Positions 1 to 8,399 are shown, numbered from the stretch's first letter. The stretch: 60,803 bases of DNA from an uncultured Collinsella sp. (GCA_958418185.1 CATZEP010000004.1:1-60803); one strand, 5' to 3'. Notes: a model not told the origin generated them from the sequence alone. Made by a program: numbers and translations.

Positions 1-1
1 A

Positions 2-42
2 AAAACCACCACAAAGGTGCCTGTCCCCTTTGTGGTGGTTTT
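2..42. terminator. Hairpin terminator after fprA
   Basis: A perfect 16-bp inverted repeat (2-17 against 27-42) with a 9-nt loop; the arms are AAAACCACCACAAAGG and its complement. It ends in A/T runs on both sides, so it can terminate in both directions, including minus-strand fprA, which stops at 65. Confidence 0.75.
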
Positions 43-64
43 GCTCGTTAAAAGCGAAATATAG

Positions 65-1225
65 CTACTTGGACAGCTCGTCGGCGAGGGCCTCGATCTG
101 AGCGCGCGAGGCGTCGTTGAGCGAGCCCAGCACAGTCACCTTGTTCTGCGTCAGGGTGATGTCCTTCATACCCTCGAGCTCCTTGGTCATAACCTTGGCG
201 GCAGCGGGCGCCCAGGAACCGGACTCGACAAGCGCCACGGTACGGTTCTGGTAGGCATGCTCGGCGAGCGTGTGGATAAAGGTGCTCATGCACGGGAAGA
301 TCTCGCCCTGATAGGTAATGGAGGCGAGCACCAGACGGTCGTAGCGGAACGCATCCTCAACGGCCTCGGCCATGTCGTCGCGAGCCAGATCAAAGACGGA
401 GACCTTCTGGCCGCGAGCCTCGAGCGCAGATGCGAGCTCCTCGACGGCAGCCTTCAGATGGCCATACACGCTCGCATAGGCGATCGTGATGCCCTCGTCC
501 TCGGGCTGATAGCTCGACCAGGTGTTATAGGTGTCGAGGTAGTAGCCCAGGTTCTCGGTCAGCACGGGGCCGTGGAGCGGGCAGATGATCTGGATGTCCA
601 GGTCGGCGGCCTTCTTGAGGACGGCCTGCACGAACTTGCCGAACTTACCGACGATGCCAAAGTAGTAGCGGCGAGCCTCGCAAGCCCACCCTTCCGGATC
701 CTCGATGTCGTTGGCGCCAAACTTGCCAAAGCCGTCGGCACTAAAGAGCACCTTGTCGGTGGACTCGTAGGAGAAGATCACCTCGGGCCAGTGCACGTTG
801 GGGGCGCCGATAAACGTTAGGCTGTGGCCACCCAGGTCGAGCACGTCGCCCTCTTTGACGACCATCTTACGCTCGGGGTAGTCGGTGCCAAAGTAGTTGA
901 CCATCATGCGGAAGGCGCCCATGCTAGCCACAATCTGGGCCTGGGGATAGCGCTCCATAAAGGCGGCGATACCGGCGGAGTGATCGGGCTCCATGTGATG
1001 GACAACCAGGTAGTCGGGCGTACGGCCGTCGAGCGCGGCCTCGAGGTTGCCGAGCCATTCGTCGACAAAGCCAGCGTCAACCGAATCGGCGACAGCGATT
1101 TTATCGCCCAAGATAACATAGCTGTTGTATGCCATGCCGTTCTCGGACACGTCGTACTGGCCCTCAAACAGGTCAATGTCGTGGTCGTCGACACCGATGT
1201 AGCGGATATCCTTGGTGATCTCCAT
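65..1225 (-). CDS. fprA: FprA-type flavodiiron protein (A-type flavoprotein)
   Basis: A cytoplasmic flavodiiron protein of 386 aa; family members reduce O2 to water or NO to N2O and protect anaerobes. The N-terminal metallo-beta-lactamase-like half carries the di-iron ligand motif HMEPDH at residues 77-82 and further His in GAPNVHWPEV and CPLHGP. The C-terminal third is a flavodoxin domain beginning near ITIAYASVYGH. There is no rubredoxin extension. The ATG at 1225 is chosen because AGGAGG lies 9 nt upstream (1235-1240); the longer frame up to 1282 has no such site. It is a single gene followed by a strong hairpin. Whether O2 or NO is the substrate cannot be read from sequence. Confidence 0.93.
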   Translation of the reverse strand: MEITKDIRYIGVDDHDIDLFEGQYDVSENGMAYNSYVILGDKIAVADSVDAGFVDEWLGNLEAALDGRTPDYLVVHHMEPDHSAGIAAFMERYPQAQIVASMGAFRMMVNYFGTDYPERKMVVKEGDVLDLGGHSLTFIGAPNVHWPEVIFSYESTDKVLFSADGFGKFGANDIEDPEGWACEARRYYFGIVGKFGKFVQAVLKKAADLDIQIICPLHGPVLTENLGYYLDTYNTWSSYQPEDEGITIAYASVYGHLKAAVEELASALEARGQKVSVFDLARDDMAEAVEDAFRYDRLVLASITYQGEIFPCMSTFIHTLAEHAYQNRTVALVESGSWAPAAAKVMTKELEGMKDITLTQNKVTVLGSLNDASRAQIEALADELSK

Positions 1226-1339
1226 CAGGCAAAGCCTCCTAGATAGACAAAAGAGCCCGTCTATCATAGCACTCGGCAGCATTCCAACTGTTATCTGCCG
1301 GCATCCTTACCGATTGTTATTGAAATACGATAAATCGCC

Positions 1340-1355
1340 GTTTACCTGCGTAAAC
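1340..1355. promoter_or_regulatory. 16-bp palindrome upstream of fprA
   Basis: GTTTAC-CTGC-GTAAAC lies between fprA and the end of the lacI-type gene. It overlaps CCGTTTACC (1338-1346), which resembles the ACCGTTYACCGGT motif seen at the sugar promoters. A role as an fprA operator is inference. Confidence 0.35.
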
Positions 1356-2386
1356 TATGAGCGTGGTATCGCCGTGCTATGTCGAATAATGAGCTGGCCG
1401 GGAATACGAATGGCAACGGTTTTGCCCGCCGTACCCGCCTCGGGAACCGCATGCTCGAATACCTCGCGTCCGCGCTGATGCAAATCGAATCGAACGGTCG
1501 TGAGCTCGTTATGCGCGACAAAATCATCGAGCGAATCGTCGACACCCACCACGCTCACGTCCTCGGGCACGCGCAGGCCGCTATCGCGCAGCGCTGCAAT
1601 CGCGCCATTTGCCATCTGGTCGTTTGCCGCGTAAATCGCCGTCATGGTGCGATCGTGCTCGGCCAGGTACCTGCCGGCCTCGTAGCCGCTGTTGGCAGAC
1701 CAGTCGCCCTCGAGCGGCTCTGCCGGCTCGATGTGTTTACGCTCGAGCGCATCCTGCCAACCGGCTCGACGAAATTGCTCGTCGACCGAGAACGACGGGC
1801 CGCCAATATAGCGAATCTGCCCGTGCCCCAGCTCAAACAGGTGATCCATAAGCAAGAGCGAGCAGCCGTAATGGTCGGAATCGACCGTGGTCACGCGCGG
1901 ATGCGCATACATGGTGACGATAACCGTGCCGATTCCCGGCAGCGGATCAAACGTCTCAAAGTCGGGCGCCATGCGGCTCATGCCGATGATGATGCCATCC
2001 ACCGGCAATGCGGCCATACGACGCGTGGCCTCGGCAAGCGAGAATTCCTCAGTCTTGGACATCTCGACCAGCGTGATGGCGCAATTATGCTCGCGAGCAG
2101 CGCTGGCGATGCCGTCGATCATTGAGAGGTTGCCAAACTTGGTGACATCGTTGATGCATAGGCCGACCGAATGGTAACGGCCGTCGCGCAGCGAGCGACC
2201 GGCATAACTCGGACGAAAGCCGAGCTCTTGCATAGCAGCCTGCACGCGCTGGCGCGTCTGCTCGTTAACGTTGGGCAAGCCGTTGGCGACGCGCGAAACC
2301 GTCTGCTGCGAAACGCCAGCAGCGCGGGCGACGTCGGCCATGGAGACCGGACGCGAACTGGTATCGTTGGACGGGCGCCTTGCCAC
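1355..2386 (-). CDS. LacI/GalR-family transcriptional regulator, likely galactose regulator
   Basis: A 343-aa repressor. The N-terminal LacI helix-turn-helix is at about residues 15-35 (SMADVARAAGVSQQTVSRV), followed by the hinge-helix region and a periplasmic-binding-protein-like effector domain (PEDVSVVGVDDS near the C-terminus is typical). The start is GTG at 2386 with AAGG 7-8 nt upstream. It is divergent from galK-galT, and the shared 338-nt intergenic region holds three copies of a candidate operator. I infer that it represses galKT and itself and responds to a galactose derivative. Two paralogues follow at 12559 and 17549. Confidence 0.88.
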   Translation of the reverse strand: MARRPSNDTSSRPVSMADVARAAGVSQQTVSRVANGLPNVNEQTRQRVQAAMQELGFRPSYAGRSLRDGRYHSVGLCINDVTKFGNLSMIDGIASAAREHNCAITLVEMSKTEEFSLAEATRRMAALPVDGIIIGMSRMAPDFETFDPLPGIGTVIVTMYAHPRVTTVDSDHYGCSLLLMDHLFELGHGQIRYIGGPSFSVDEQFRRAGWQDALERKHIEPAEPLEGDWSANSGYEAGRYLAEHDRTMTAIYAANDQMANGAIAALRDSGLRVPEDVSVVGVDDSLDDFVAHNELTTVRFDLHQRGREVFEHAVPEAGTAGKTVAIRIPGQLIIRHSTAIPRS

Positions 2387-2480
2387 AGGATCACCTTCAC
2401 CCTTGCGAGATCTGAATAGCGTAAATGCCGGCCCGGGCAGAAATACATCCCGCGCCGAGGCCCGCTATCGTCGGACGCAT

Positions 2481-2492
2481 GTTAACGTACTC
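2481..2492 (+). promoter_or_regulatory. Candidate LacI operator 1 (gal)
   Basis: GTTAACGTACTC, the first of three copies in the lacI-galK intergenic region (2387-2724). Its centre reads ACGT, as in known LacI-family operators with a central CpG. Confidence 0.55.
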
Positions 2493-2540
2493 TACTTTTT
2501 CTATCTGCATCTCTTCTGCTTTATAAGTCCATACGGCAGT

Positions 2541-2550
2541 ACCGTTCACG
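2541..2550 (+). promoter_or_regulatory. ACCGTTCACG motif upstream of galK
   Basis: ACCGTTCACG matches the recurrent promoter motif listed in the findings. It sits between LacI operators 1 and 2. Confidence 0.4.
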
Positions 2551-2604
2551 GCTGTATTTCTACCGATTACCAGATTCTCAAAAAGTGGCAAGCGATGTGT
2601 TATG

Positions 2605-2616
2605 AGTACGTTAACA
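2605..2616 (-). promoter_or_regulatory. Candidate LacI operator 2 (gal)
   Basis: GAGTACGTTAAC, the inverted copy of operator 1. In context it reads TATG-N3-ACGT-N3-CATA, an 18-bp interrupted palindrome. Its centre is 64 bp from operator 3 and 124 bp from operator 1. Confidence 0.6.
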
Positions 2617-2668
2617 TAGCCCGTAACGTGCGGTATCGTGAACATTTGGTTCATGCCGCTACAAGTTG

Positions 2669-2680
2669 TTAACGTACTCA
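2669..2680 (+). promoter_or_regulatory. Candidate LacI operator 3 (gal), promoter-proximal
   Basis: GTTAACGTACTC again, 45 nt before the galK start, a position where a bound repressor would block the galK promoter. Three sites suggest repression by DNA looping; this is inference. Confidence 0.6.
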
Positions 2681-2724
2681 TAACGACGCAAAACCCACCC
2701 GGGCACGCCAAGGAAAGGACTCCC

Positions 2725-3930
2725 ATGACCACCCCCGACGAAAAGACATTCGCCACGCTCACCAAGCTGTTCGAGGAGGAGTTTGGCCCCATCGGCGACC
2801 GCCAGGTGCTCTACGTGCACGCGCCCGGCCGTTCCGAGATCAGCGGCAACCACACCGACCACGAGGGCGGCCACGTTATCGCCGGCTCGCTCGATGTCGC
2901 CGTCGACGGCATCGCCGTGGCAACCGATTCCAACAAGGTTCGCGTAGCCGACGAGGGCTATCCCACGTTTGAAATCGCGCTCGACACGCTGGATGTTCAG
3001 GAGGCCGAGAAGGGCACGTCCGCGAGCCTCGTCCGCGGCATGGCCCACGAGGTCGCTGCCCTGGGCGTTGAGCCCCGCGGCTTCGACTTTGCCTTCACCT
3101 GCTCCGTCCCCTCGGGCGGCGGTCTTTCCAGCTCCGCTGCCGTCGAGGCCGCATACGGCCGCGCCATGGAGACGCTCTGGGGCGCACCCGCCATTGAGCC
3201 CGTCGCGCTTGCGCAGATGAGCCAGCGCACCGAGAACAACTACTACGGCAAGCCCTGCGGCTTGATGGACCAGGCCGCCGTGTGCCTGGGCGGCCTCGCC
3301 TACATGGATTTTGAGGATCAGGCAAGCCCCAAGACTCAGAAGCTCGAGCTCAACTTTGAGGATCACGGCTATGCGCTCGTGCTCGTTAAGGTGGGTGCCG
3401 ACCACGTGGCAGCCACCGACGACTACGCCGCCGTACCGCGCGAGATGCAGGACGCTGCTGCCGAGTTTGGCAAGACACGCCTGTGCGAGGTCGACGTTGC
3501 CGACTTTGACGCCAAGCTCCCCGAGCTGCGCGCCAAACTGGGCGACCGCGCTTGTCTGCGCGCCGTTCACTACTGGTACGAGAACGACCTGGTCGACAAG
3601 CGCTGGGCAGCTCTTTACGCCGGCGACATCGACCAGTTCCTGGTCCTGACGCGCGAGTCCGGCGCCAGCTCTGCCATGTACCTGCAGAATGTCGTTGCCA
3701 AGTTGGGCTCCGAGCAGCCCTCCATGTATGCGCTGGCCCTTGCCGAGCATGTGCTCGACGGCCGCGGCGCCGTCCGCATCCACGGCGGCGGCTTTGGTGG
3801 CACCATCCAGGCCTTCGTGCCGCTCGACCTAGTCGACACCTTTATTACCAAGATGAACGGCTGGCTGGGCGAGGGCTCTGCCCGTCACTACGCAATTTCT
3901 GACAAGGGGGCTTACGCGGCATGGCTGTAA
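2725..3930 (+). CDS. galK: Galactokinase
   Basis: Phosphorylates alpha-D-galactose at C1 with ATP, the first step of the Leloir pathway. The 401-aa product carries the galactokinase signature GRSEISGNHTDHEGG (residues 35-49) and the GHMP ATP loop PSGGGLSSSAA (about 129-139); HGGGFGGT near the C-terminus is the third GHMP motif. The signature reads SEISGNHTDH where many family members have NLIGEHTDY. The ATG at 2725 follows AGGAAAGGA (2711-2719). The last 10 nt overlap galT, so the two genes are translationally coupled. Confidence 0.96.
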   Translation: MTTPDEKTFATLTKLFEEEFGPIGDRQVLYVHAPGRSEISGNHTDHEGGHVIAGSLDVAVDGIAVATDSNKVRVADEGYPTFEIALDTLDVQEAEKGTSASLVRGMAHEVAALGVEPRGFDFAFTCSVPSGGGLSSSAAVEAAYGRAMETLWGAPAIEPVALAQMSQRTENNYYGKPCGLMDQAAVCLGGLAYMDFEDQASPKTQKLELNFEDHGYALVLVKVGADHVAATDDYAAVPREMQDAAAEFGKTRLCEVDVADFDAKLPELRAKLGDRACLRAVHYWYENDLVDKRWAALYAGDIDQFLVLTRESGASSAMYLQNVVAKLGSEQPSMYALALAEHVLDGRGAVRIHGGGFGGTIQAFVPLDLVDTFITKMNGWLGEGSARHYAISDKGAYAAWL

Positions 3931-5549
3931 CGACCGACGTGCGCGAAGCTGCGCAGAACCTGATTGAGTACGCTATCCACCGATCGATGATCGGCCAGGA
4001 CGATCGCATCTGGGCATACAACACCATTTTGGAGTGCATCGGCGCCACGGGCCCCGCACTCGACATGGCTTGGGCGCTCAAGACCGAGAAGATTTCGCTC
4101 TTGCACCCCGATACACTCCCCGACTTCGACCTAGAGGGCACGCTTGCTGTGCTTTCCGAGGCCGCCGTTGCCAACGGCGCTGCCGAGGACACGGCGTCGG
4201 GCCGCGACCGCATCGCCATGCGCATCATGGGCGCACTCATGCCGAGGCCTTCGGTTGTAAACGAGGAGTTCAACGGCCGCATGGGCGTCAACGAGCCCCG
4301 CGCCGCGACCGACTGGTTCTACGGTCTGTGCTGCGACGCCGGCTACGTGCGCCGCGCCGCCATCGCGCGCAATATCAAATGGAGCACCCCCACCAACTGG
4401 GGCGACCTCGAGATTACCATCAACCTGTCAAAGCCCGAAAAGGACCCGCGCGATATTGCCGCGGCCGGCGCCGCCAAAAACACGGGCGAGAAGTATCCCG
4501 CCTGCCAGCTCTGCATCGAAAACGAAGGCTATCCCGGACGCTCCGCTGCAGCCGACGGCGGCGCCCATCCCGCCCGCCAGAATCTGCGCGTTATCCCCAT
4601 TAAGCTCGACGGCGAGCGCTGGGGCTTCCAATACAGCCCGTACGCGTACTTTAACGAGCACTGCATTGCCATGAGCTCCGAGCATCGCCCTATGCACGTT
4701 GACCGCAAGGGCCTGACGTGCCTGCTCGATTTTGTGGACCTGTTCCCGCACTACTTTATAGGCTCCAATGCCGACCTGCCCATCGTGGGCGGCTCGATCT
4801 TGTCGCACGACCACTTCCAGGGCGGCGCGCACGAGTTCCCCATGATGCATGCCACCGAGGTCTCGCAGTTTAGCGTGCCCGGCTTTGACCAGGTCAGCGG
4901 CACTGTGCTGCAGTGGCCGCTCTCGGTGCTGCGCCTGCGCTCGCACGACCGAGCCCAGCTGCTCGATGCTGTCGAAAAGATTATCCTCGCCTGGCGTGAG
5001 TGGACCGATGAGTCCGTGGGCGTCATCGCGCACACTGCCGACGGCGTGGCGCACAACACCGTGACGCCCGTCATCCGCCGCGTCGACTCCCGCGGCAACG
5101 CCGGCGGCAAAATCTACGAGGCCTACCTGGCGCTTCGCTGCAACATCACGACCGACGAGCACCCGCTGGGCGTTTTCCACCCGCATGCCGAGTACCACCA
5201 TATTAAGAAGGAGAACATCGGCCTGATCGAGGTCATGGGCCTGGCCATTTTGCCGCCGCGCTTGGTTCCCGAGCTCGGCGCCGTCCGCGAGCACTTGCTG
5301 GCAGCCAAGGCCGATGCCAGCTACGACCTTGCTGGCGCGCTCGAGGGCGACGACCTTTGCCGCAGCCACGCCGCGTGGGCCGAGGACGTCTTTGCTCGCC
5401 GCGCCGATGAACTTACGACCGACAACGCCATCGACATCCTGCACGAGGAGGTCGGCGTGGTGTTTGGCCACGTGCTCGACAACGCCGGCGTCTTTAAATG
5501 GGACGAGGCAGGCCGTGCCGCCCAACAGCGCTTCATCGACTCGCTGTAG
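3921..5549 (+). CDS. galT: UDP-glucose-hexose-1-phosphate uridylyltransferase, class II
   Basis: Exchanges galactose-1-phosphate with UDP-glucose to give UDP-galactose and glucose-1-phosphate. At 542 aa it has the length of the class II GalT of Gram-positive bacteria rather than the roughly 350-aa E. coli class I form. LSHDHFQGGAHEFPM near residue 290 and ENEGYPGRSA are characteristic conserved stretches. The ATG overlaps the galK 3' end by 10 nt. No UDP-galactose 4-epimerase (galE) is in this window, so it must lie elsewhere. A strong terminator follows. Confidence 0.95.
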   Translation: MAVTTDVREAAQNLIEYAIHRSMIGQDDRIWAYNTILECIGATGPALDMAWALKTEKISLLHPDTLPDFDLEGTLAVLSEAAVANGAAEDTASGRDRIAMRIMGALMPRPSVVNEEFNGRMGVNEPRAATDWFYGLCCDAGYVRRAAIARNIKWSTPTNWGDLEITINLSKPEKDPRDIAAAGAAKNTGEKYPACQLCIENEGYPGRSAAADGGAHPARQNLRVIPIKLDGERWGFQYSPYAYFNEHCIAMSSEHRPMHVDRKGLTCLLDFVDLFPHYFIGSNADLPIVGGSILSHDHFQGGAHEFPMMHATEVSQFSVPGFDQVSGTVLQWPLSVLRLRSHDRAQLLDAVEKIILAWREWTDESVGVIAHTADGVAHNTVTPVIRRVDSRGNAGGKIYEAYLALRCNITTDEHPLGVFHPHAEYHHIKKENIGLIEVMGLAILPPRLVPELGAVREHLLAAKADASYDLAGALEGDDLCRSHAAWAEDVFARRADELTTDNAIDILHEEVGVVFGHVLDNAGVFKWDEAGRAAQQRFIDSL

Positions 5550-5597
5550 CACGCGAGCTCGAACGCACGCACTTAACAAATAGCGCCTACACGACCG

Positions 5598-5635
5598 CGG
5601 CGCCCGCCGGCAACATCGCCGGCGGGCGCCGTTTT
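5598..5635 (+). terminator. Terminator of galK-galT
   Basis: A perfect 14-bp GC-rich stem (5598-5611 against 5618-5631), 6-nt loop AACATC, then a short T run (GTTTTC). Confidence 0.85.
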
Positions 5636-5667
5636 CTGATGCAAGGGTAACTAATTTGCACCAAAAC

Positions 5668-5691
5668 AAGGAGTGTCCCAAACTGCCGGCA
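5668..5691 (+). repeat. 24-bp direct repeat, left copy, flanking the ATPase gene
   Basis: Begins AAGGAGTGTCCCAAACTG and ends CCGGCA; identical to 7178-7201. The two copies bracket the ATPase gene and its upstream repeats. A related sequence occurs at 56893-56951. Confidence 0.8.
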
Positions 5692-5725
5692 GAGAAGGAG
5701 CGCCCCAGATGCCGACCTAAACCCA

Positions 5726-5812
5726 CACATTATTCGATGGAAAAACGTGGTTGTCTCCCACATTATTCGATGGAAAAACGTGGTTCATTCCCACATTTTT
5801 CGATGGAAAGAC
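5726..5812 (+). repeat. Triple 33-bp tandem repeat upstream of the ATPase gene
   Basis: Units start at 5726, 5759 and 5792. Each begins CACATTATTCGATGGAAAAA or a close variant; the third is shortened and diverged. Each unit contains the near-palindrome TTCGATGGAA. The array ends about 40 nt before the ATPase start and so lies where its promoter should be, which makes a role as repeated protein-binding sites plausible. Confidence 0.8.
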
Positions 5813-5852
5813 CAACACGGTCTTATACTAACCATGATCGTTAGGAGGCAGT

Positions 5853-7154
5853 ATGCAGCGACAGCTAATGGACGAACTCATCGCTTGGAAATCTAGGGCA
5901 AACCGCAAGCCCCTCCTGCTTAAGGGGGCCCGCCAGACGGGAAAAACCTGGCTTCTCAACGAATTCGCAGGCCAGCAGTATCAAAACGTCATCCGTTTTG
6001 ACTTTATGCTCGAACCGGGCGCACGTTCGCTGTTCGACGGAAGCCTAGACCCCAAACGCATCATCTCCCAGATAGAGCTCCTGCGCGGCCAGACCATAAC
6101 GCCGACAGACACGCTCATCATCTTCGACGAAATCCAAGAGGCACCGCGTGGCATCACCTCGCTCAAATACTTCAACGAGCTGGCGCCGGAATACCATATC
6201 GTGGCAGCCGGCTCCTATATGGGGCTCGCGCTCCGACGCGAAAACGAGTCGTTCCCCGTCGGCAAGATTGACCAGCTTGCCATGCGCCCCATGGGGTTTG
6301 TCGAGTTCGTTCGTGCCGTCGATGGCGATCCGCTCGCAGATGCCATCCTTGCCGCAGACATGGACCTGCTGGCAAACGTTTCCGAAAAGCTCGAGCGCCT
6401 GCTCAAGGAATACCTCGTTGTCGGTGGCATGCCAGAAGTTGTCTCCGCTTTCGCCGCCTCCCACGATTTCATCGAGGCCCGCAGGCTTCAGCAGCAAATC
6501 ATCGAAGCTTACGAATCCGATTTTGGCAAGCATGCGCCAGCCCGCATCGTCGAGCGCATGAGGCTGGTTTGGAAATCCCTTCCCGGCCAGCTCGCAAAGG
6601 AAAACAAGAAGTTCGTCTACGGCGCGCTTCGTCCCGGGGCGCGCGCACGCGATTTTGAGGAAAGCCTCCAGTGGCTCATGGACTATGGAATCGTTCATAA
6701 GGTACCGCGTGTTTCCGCCCTAAGAGCACCGCTCACAAGCTACGAGGATCTCTCGGGCTTCAAGCTGTTCTGCATCGACACCGGCATCCTCGGAGCACTC
6801 TCCGGCCTCACGCCAGCCATTGTTCTGAACGGGCCCGCTGTTTTTACGGAGTTCAAAGGCTCGCTGACCGAGCAATACGTCGCACAGGAGCTTTTGCTCC
6901 AAGGCAATACTCCCGCGTATTGGTCATCCTCCTCCGGCAATGCAGAGACTGACTTTGCCGTCGACCATGCGGGGACCGTGCTTCCGCTCGAGGTCAAGGC
7001 GGCAGAGAATCTCAAAGCAAAGAGCCTGAGGATTGCCTGCGAGAAGTTCAAGCTCGAGCGCTGCGTGAGAACATCGTTAGCGGCATATAGAGACGAAGGC
7101 ACGCTCGTCAATATTCCGCTCTGGGAGATTGGGCAAATCGACAAGCTGGCATAG
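5853..7154 (+). CDS. AAA-type ATPase with DUF4143-like C-terminus
   Basis: A 433-aa ATPase of the archaeal-type AAA plus DUF4143 family, common as solitary genes in gut bacteria and of unknown function. Walker A is GARQTGKT at residues 25-32, and Walker B with sensor is LIIFDEIQEAPRG near 88-100. The C-terminal part has the PD-(D/E)XK-like signature ETDFAVDHAGTVLPLEVKA (about 360-380). AGGAGG (5842-5847) precedes the ATG at 5853. It is not in an operon. Flanking 24-bp direct repeats and upstream 33-bp repeats set it apart from its neighbours and suggest independent acquisition. Confidence 0.88.
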   Translation: MQRQLMDELIAWKSRANRKPLLLKGARQTGKTWLLNEFAGQQYQNVIRFDFMLEPGARSLFDGSLDPKRIISQIELLRGQTITPTDTLIIFDEIQEAPRGITSLKYFNELAPEYHIVAAGSYMGLALRRENESFPVGKIDQLAMRPMGFVEFVRAVDGDPLADAILAADMDLLANVSEKLERLLKEYLVVGGMPEVVSAFAASHDFIEARRLQQQIIEAYESDFGKHAPARIVERMRLVWKSLPGQLAKENKKFVYGALRPGARARDFEESLQWLMDYGIVHKVPRVSALRAPLTSYEDLSGFKLFCIDTGILGALSGLTPAIVLNGPAVFTEFKGSLTEQYVAQELLLQGNTPAYWSSSSGNAETDFAVDHAGTVLPLEVKAAENLKAKSLRIACEKFKLERCVRTSLAAYRDEGTLVNIPLWEIGQIDKLA

Positions 7155-7177
7155 GCGCTGTGGAGGGGGTGCCCCGT

Positions 7178-7201
7178 AAGGAGTGTCCCAAACTGCCGGC
7201 A
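7178..7201 (+). repeat. 24-bp direct repeat, right copy, flanking the ATPase gene
   Basis: Identical to 5668-5691. It begins 23 nt after the ATPase stop codon. Confidence 0.8.
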
Positions 7202-7270
7202 AAAAAGGAACGTCTCTATCTGCCGCATTCCCGAAGCAAGGCAACGCCGATGTTTTGGCAACGGCAGCGA

Positions 7271-7369
7271 GCGGGCCGCATTTGAGACAAGGTGACGTGA
7301 AACGAAAGGGCGCTGACCTTCTGGTCGCGCCCTTGAAGTTGAACGTCAGATTGTCCAAATGCGGCCCGC
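7271..7369. repeat. 99-bp near-continuous palindrome
   Basis: Nested complementary arms fold almost the whole segment. Outer arms are GCGGGCCGCATTT (7271-7283) against 7357-7369, then GACAA with TTGTC, TGACGT with ACGTCA, AAGGGCGC (7306-7313) with 7327-7334, and GACC with GGTC around a TTCT loop at 7319-7322. It lies between the convergent ATPase gene and lacC1. A MITE-like element or a long RNA hairpin is possible. Confidence 0.75.
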
Positions 7370-7381
7370 GCAGCGTCGGCC

Positions 7382-7410
7382 GGTTACGGCGTTTGTAAAA
7401 CGCCGTAACC
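7382..7410. repeat. 13-bp stem hairpin abutting the lacC1 stop
   Basis: GGTTACGGCGTTT (7382-7394), loop GTA, perfect complement at 7398-7410. It is directly adjacent to the lacC1 stop codon (7411). There is no T run on either strand, so it may stall or protect the transcript end rather than act as a classical terminator. Confidence 0.7.
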
Positions 7411-8346
7411 CTAAAGCTCCGTGACCTCAACGCTGTCGTAGACCTCGTCCCAGCGATCCATGACCAGGTGACCGGTCTTGGGATCCATGGCGTTGAGCTT
7501 GCCGCAGGTATTGGCAGTCTTAAGTACGGTGATATCGTCGGCGCTGGCAGCAATAGCATGCGCAAAGCCGGCGATGGTCGAGTCGCCGGAACCCGTCGCG
7601 TTCACAGCGGCAATCGCGGGCGTCTTGGCGCGGAACGCACGACCCTCATGGAAGCCCACCGAGCCTGCGGCGCCCATCGAGACGACAACCCAGGGAATAC
7701 CGGCAAAGCGACCATCGGCGGCAAGCGCCTCACGCAGTGCATCGACATCGTCGGTCGTAAAGGACGCGCCCAGCAGGCCATTGATCTCGGTCAGGTTGGG
7801 CTTCACGAGCTCGGGCTTGGCGTCGGACTCCAGCGCTGCCTCCAGTGAAGCGCCCGAGGTATCGAGCAGCACCTTGGCGCCCGCCTCCTCGGCAATCTTG
7901 ACCAGCTCGGCGTAGTAGCCGGCATCGACACCGCGCGGCAGCGAGCCCGAAAGCGTCACGACATCCGCCTTCGCCGCGAGCTCGGCGAACTTGGCCGTAA
8001 AGGCCTCGAGCTCGGCCGGGGCGATCTGCGGGCCGCTCTCCAAAAGCTCGGTCTGATTGCCCTCGTGCAGGATATTCAGGCAAATGCGCGTCTCACCGGC
8101 GATGGGCACAAAGTCGTTCTTGACGCCATCGGCATCCATGAGCTCGGCCATATAGGCACCCATGTGTCCGCCGAGCAGACCGGTCGCGAGCACATCGTCG
8201 CCCAACTGCAGCAGCACACGGCTCACGTTGAGGCCCTTGCCGCCAGCGGTCTTTTCGGGCGTCACACGGTTCACGTCGTCGATGATCAGCTTGTCGAGCT
8301 GATAGCGCGTATCAATCGACGGGTTCATGGTAACGGTCAGAATCAT
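7411..8346 (-). CDS. lacC: Tagatose-6-phosphate kinase (PfkB family)
   Basis: Phosphorylates tagatose-6-phosphate to tagatose-1,6-bisphosphate. The 311-aa product closely follows staphylococcal LacC from its first residues (MILTVTMNPSID). The PfkB signature KTAGGKGLNVSRVL is at about 33-46, and the second signature with the catalytic Asp is in NATGSGDSTIAGFA. The ATG at 8346 is preceded by AGGAG; the extra 14 residues of the longer frame are not supported. It is the last gene of lacA-lacB-lacX-lacC. A second copy (31790-32725) has the same length and is identical at most residues by eye. A 1-phosphofructokinase role cannot be excluded by sequence, but the LacAB context argues for tagatose-6-phosphate. 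Confidence 0.92.
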   Translation of the reverse strand: MILTVTMNPSIDTRYQLDKLIIDDVNRVTPEKTAGGKGLNVSRVLLQLGDDVLATGLLGGHMGAYMAELMDADGVKNDFVPIAGETRICLNILHEGNQTELLESGPQIAPAELEAFTAKFAELAAKADVVTLSGSLPRGVDAGYYAELVKIAEEAGAKVLLDTSGASLEAALESDAKPELVKPNLTEINGLLGASFTTDDVDALREALAADGRFAGIPWVVVSMGAAGSVGFHEGRAFRAKTPAIAAVNATGSGDSTIAGFAHAIAASADDITVLKTANTCGKLNAMDPKTGHLVMDRWDEVYDSVEVTEL

Positions 8347-8399
8347 GTTGAACTCCTGTTCCGGGGCGGCATAACCCGCCCCAAACATACGATAACTCG

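Noticed and set aside
5656..5844. 62-codon frame encoding three HYSMEKRG repeats
   Set aside because: TTG start without SD, in a repeat array; more likely a DNA-level repeat. Kept only as part of the repeat finding.
7382..7410. Classical intrinsic terminator of lacC1
   Set aside because: Strong stem but no T run on either strand, so listed as a hairpin only.
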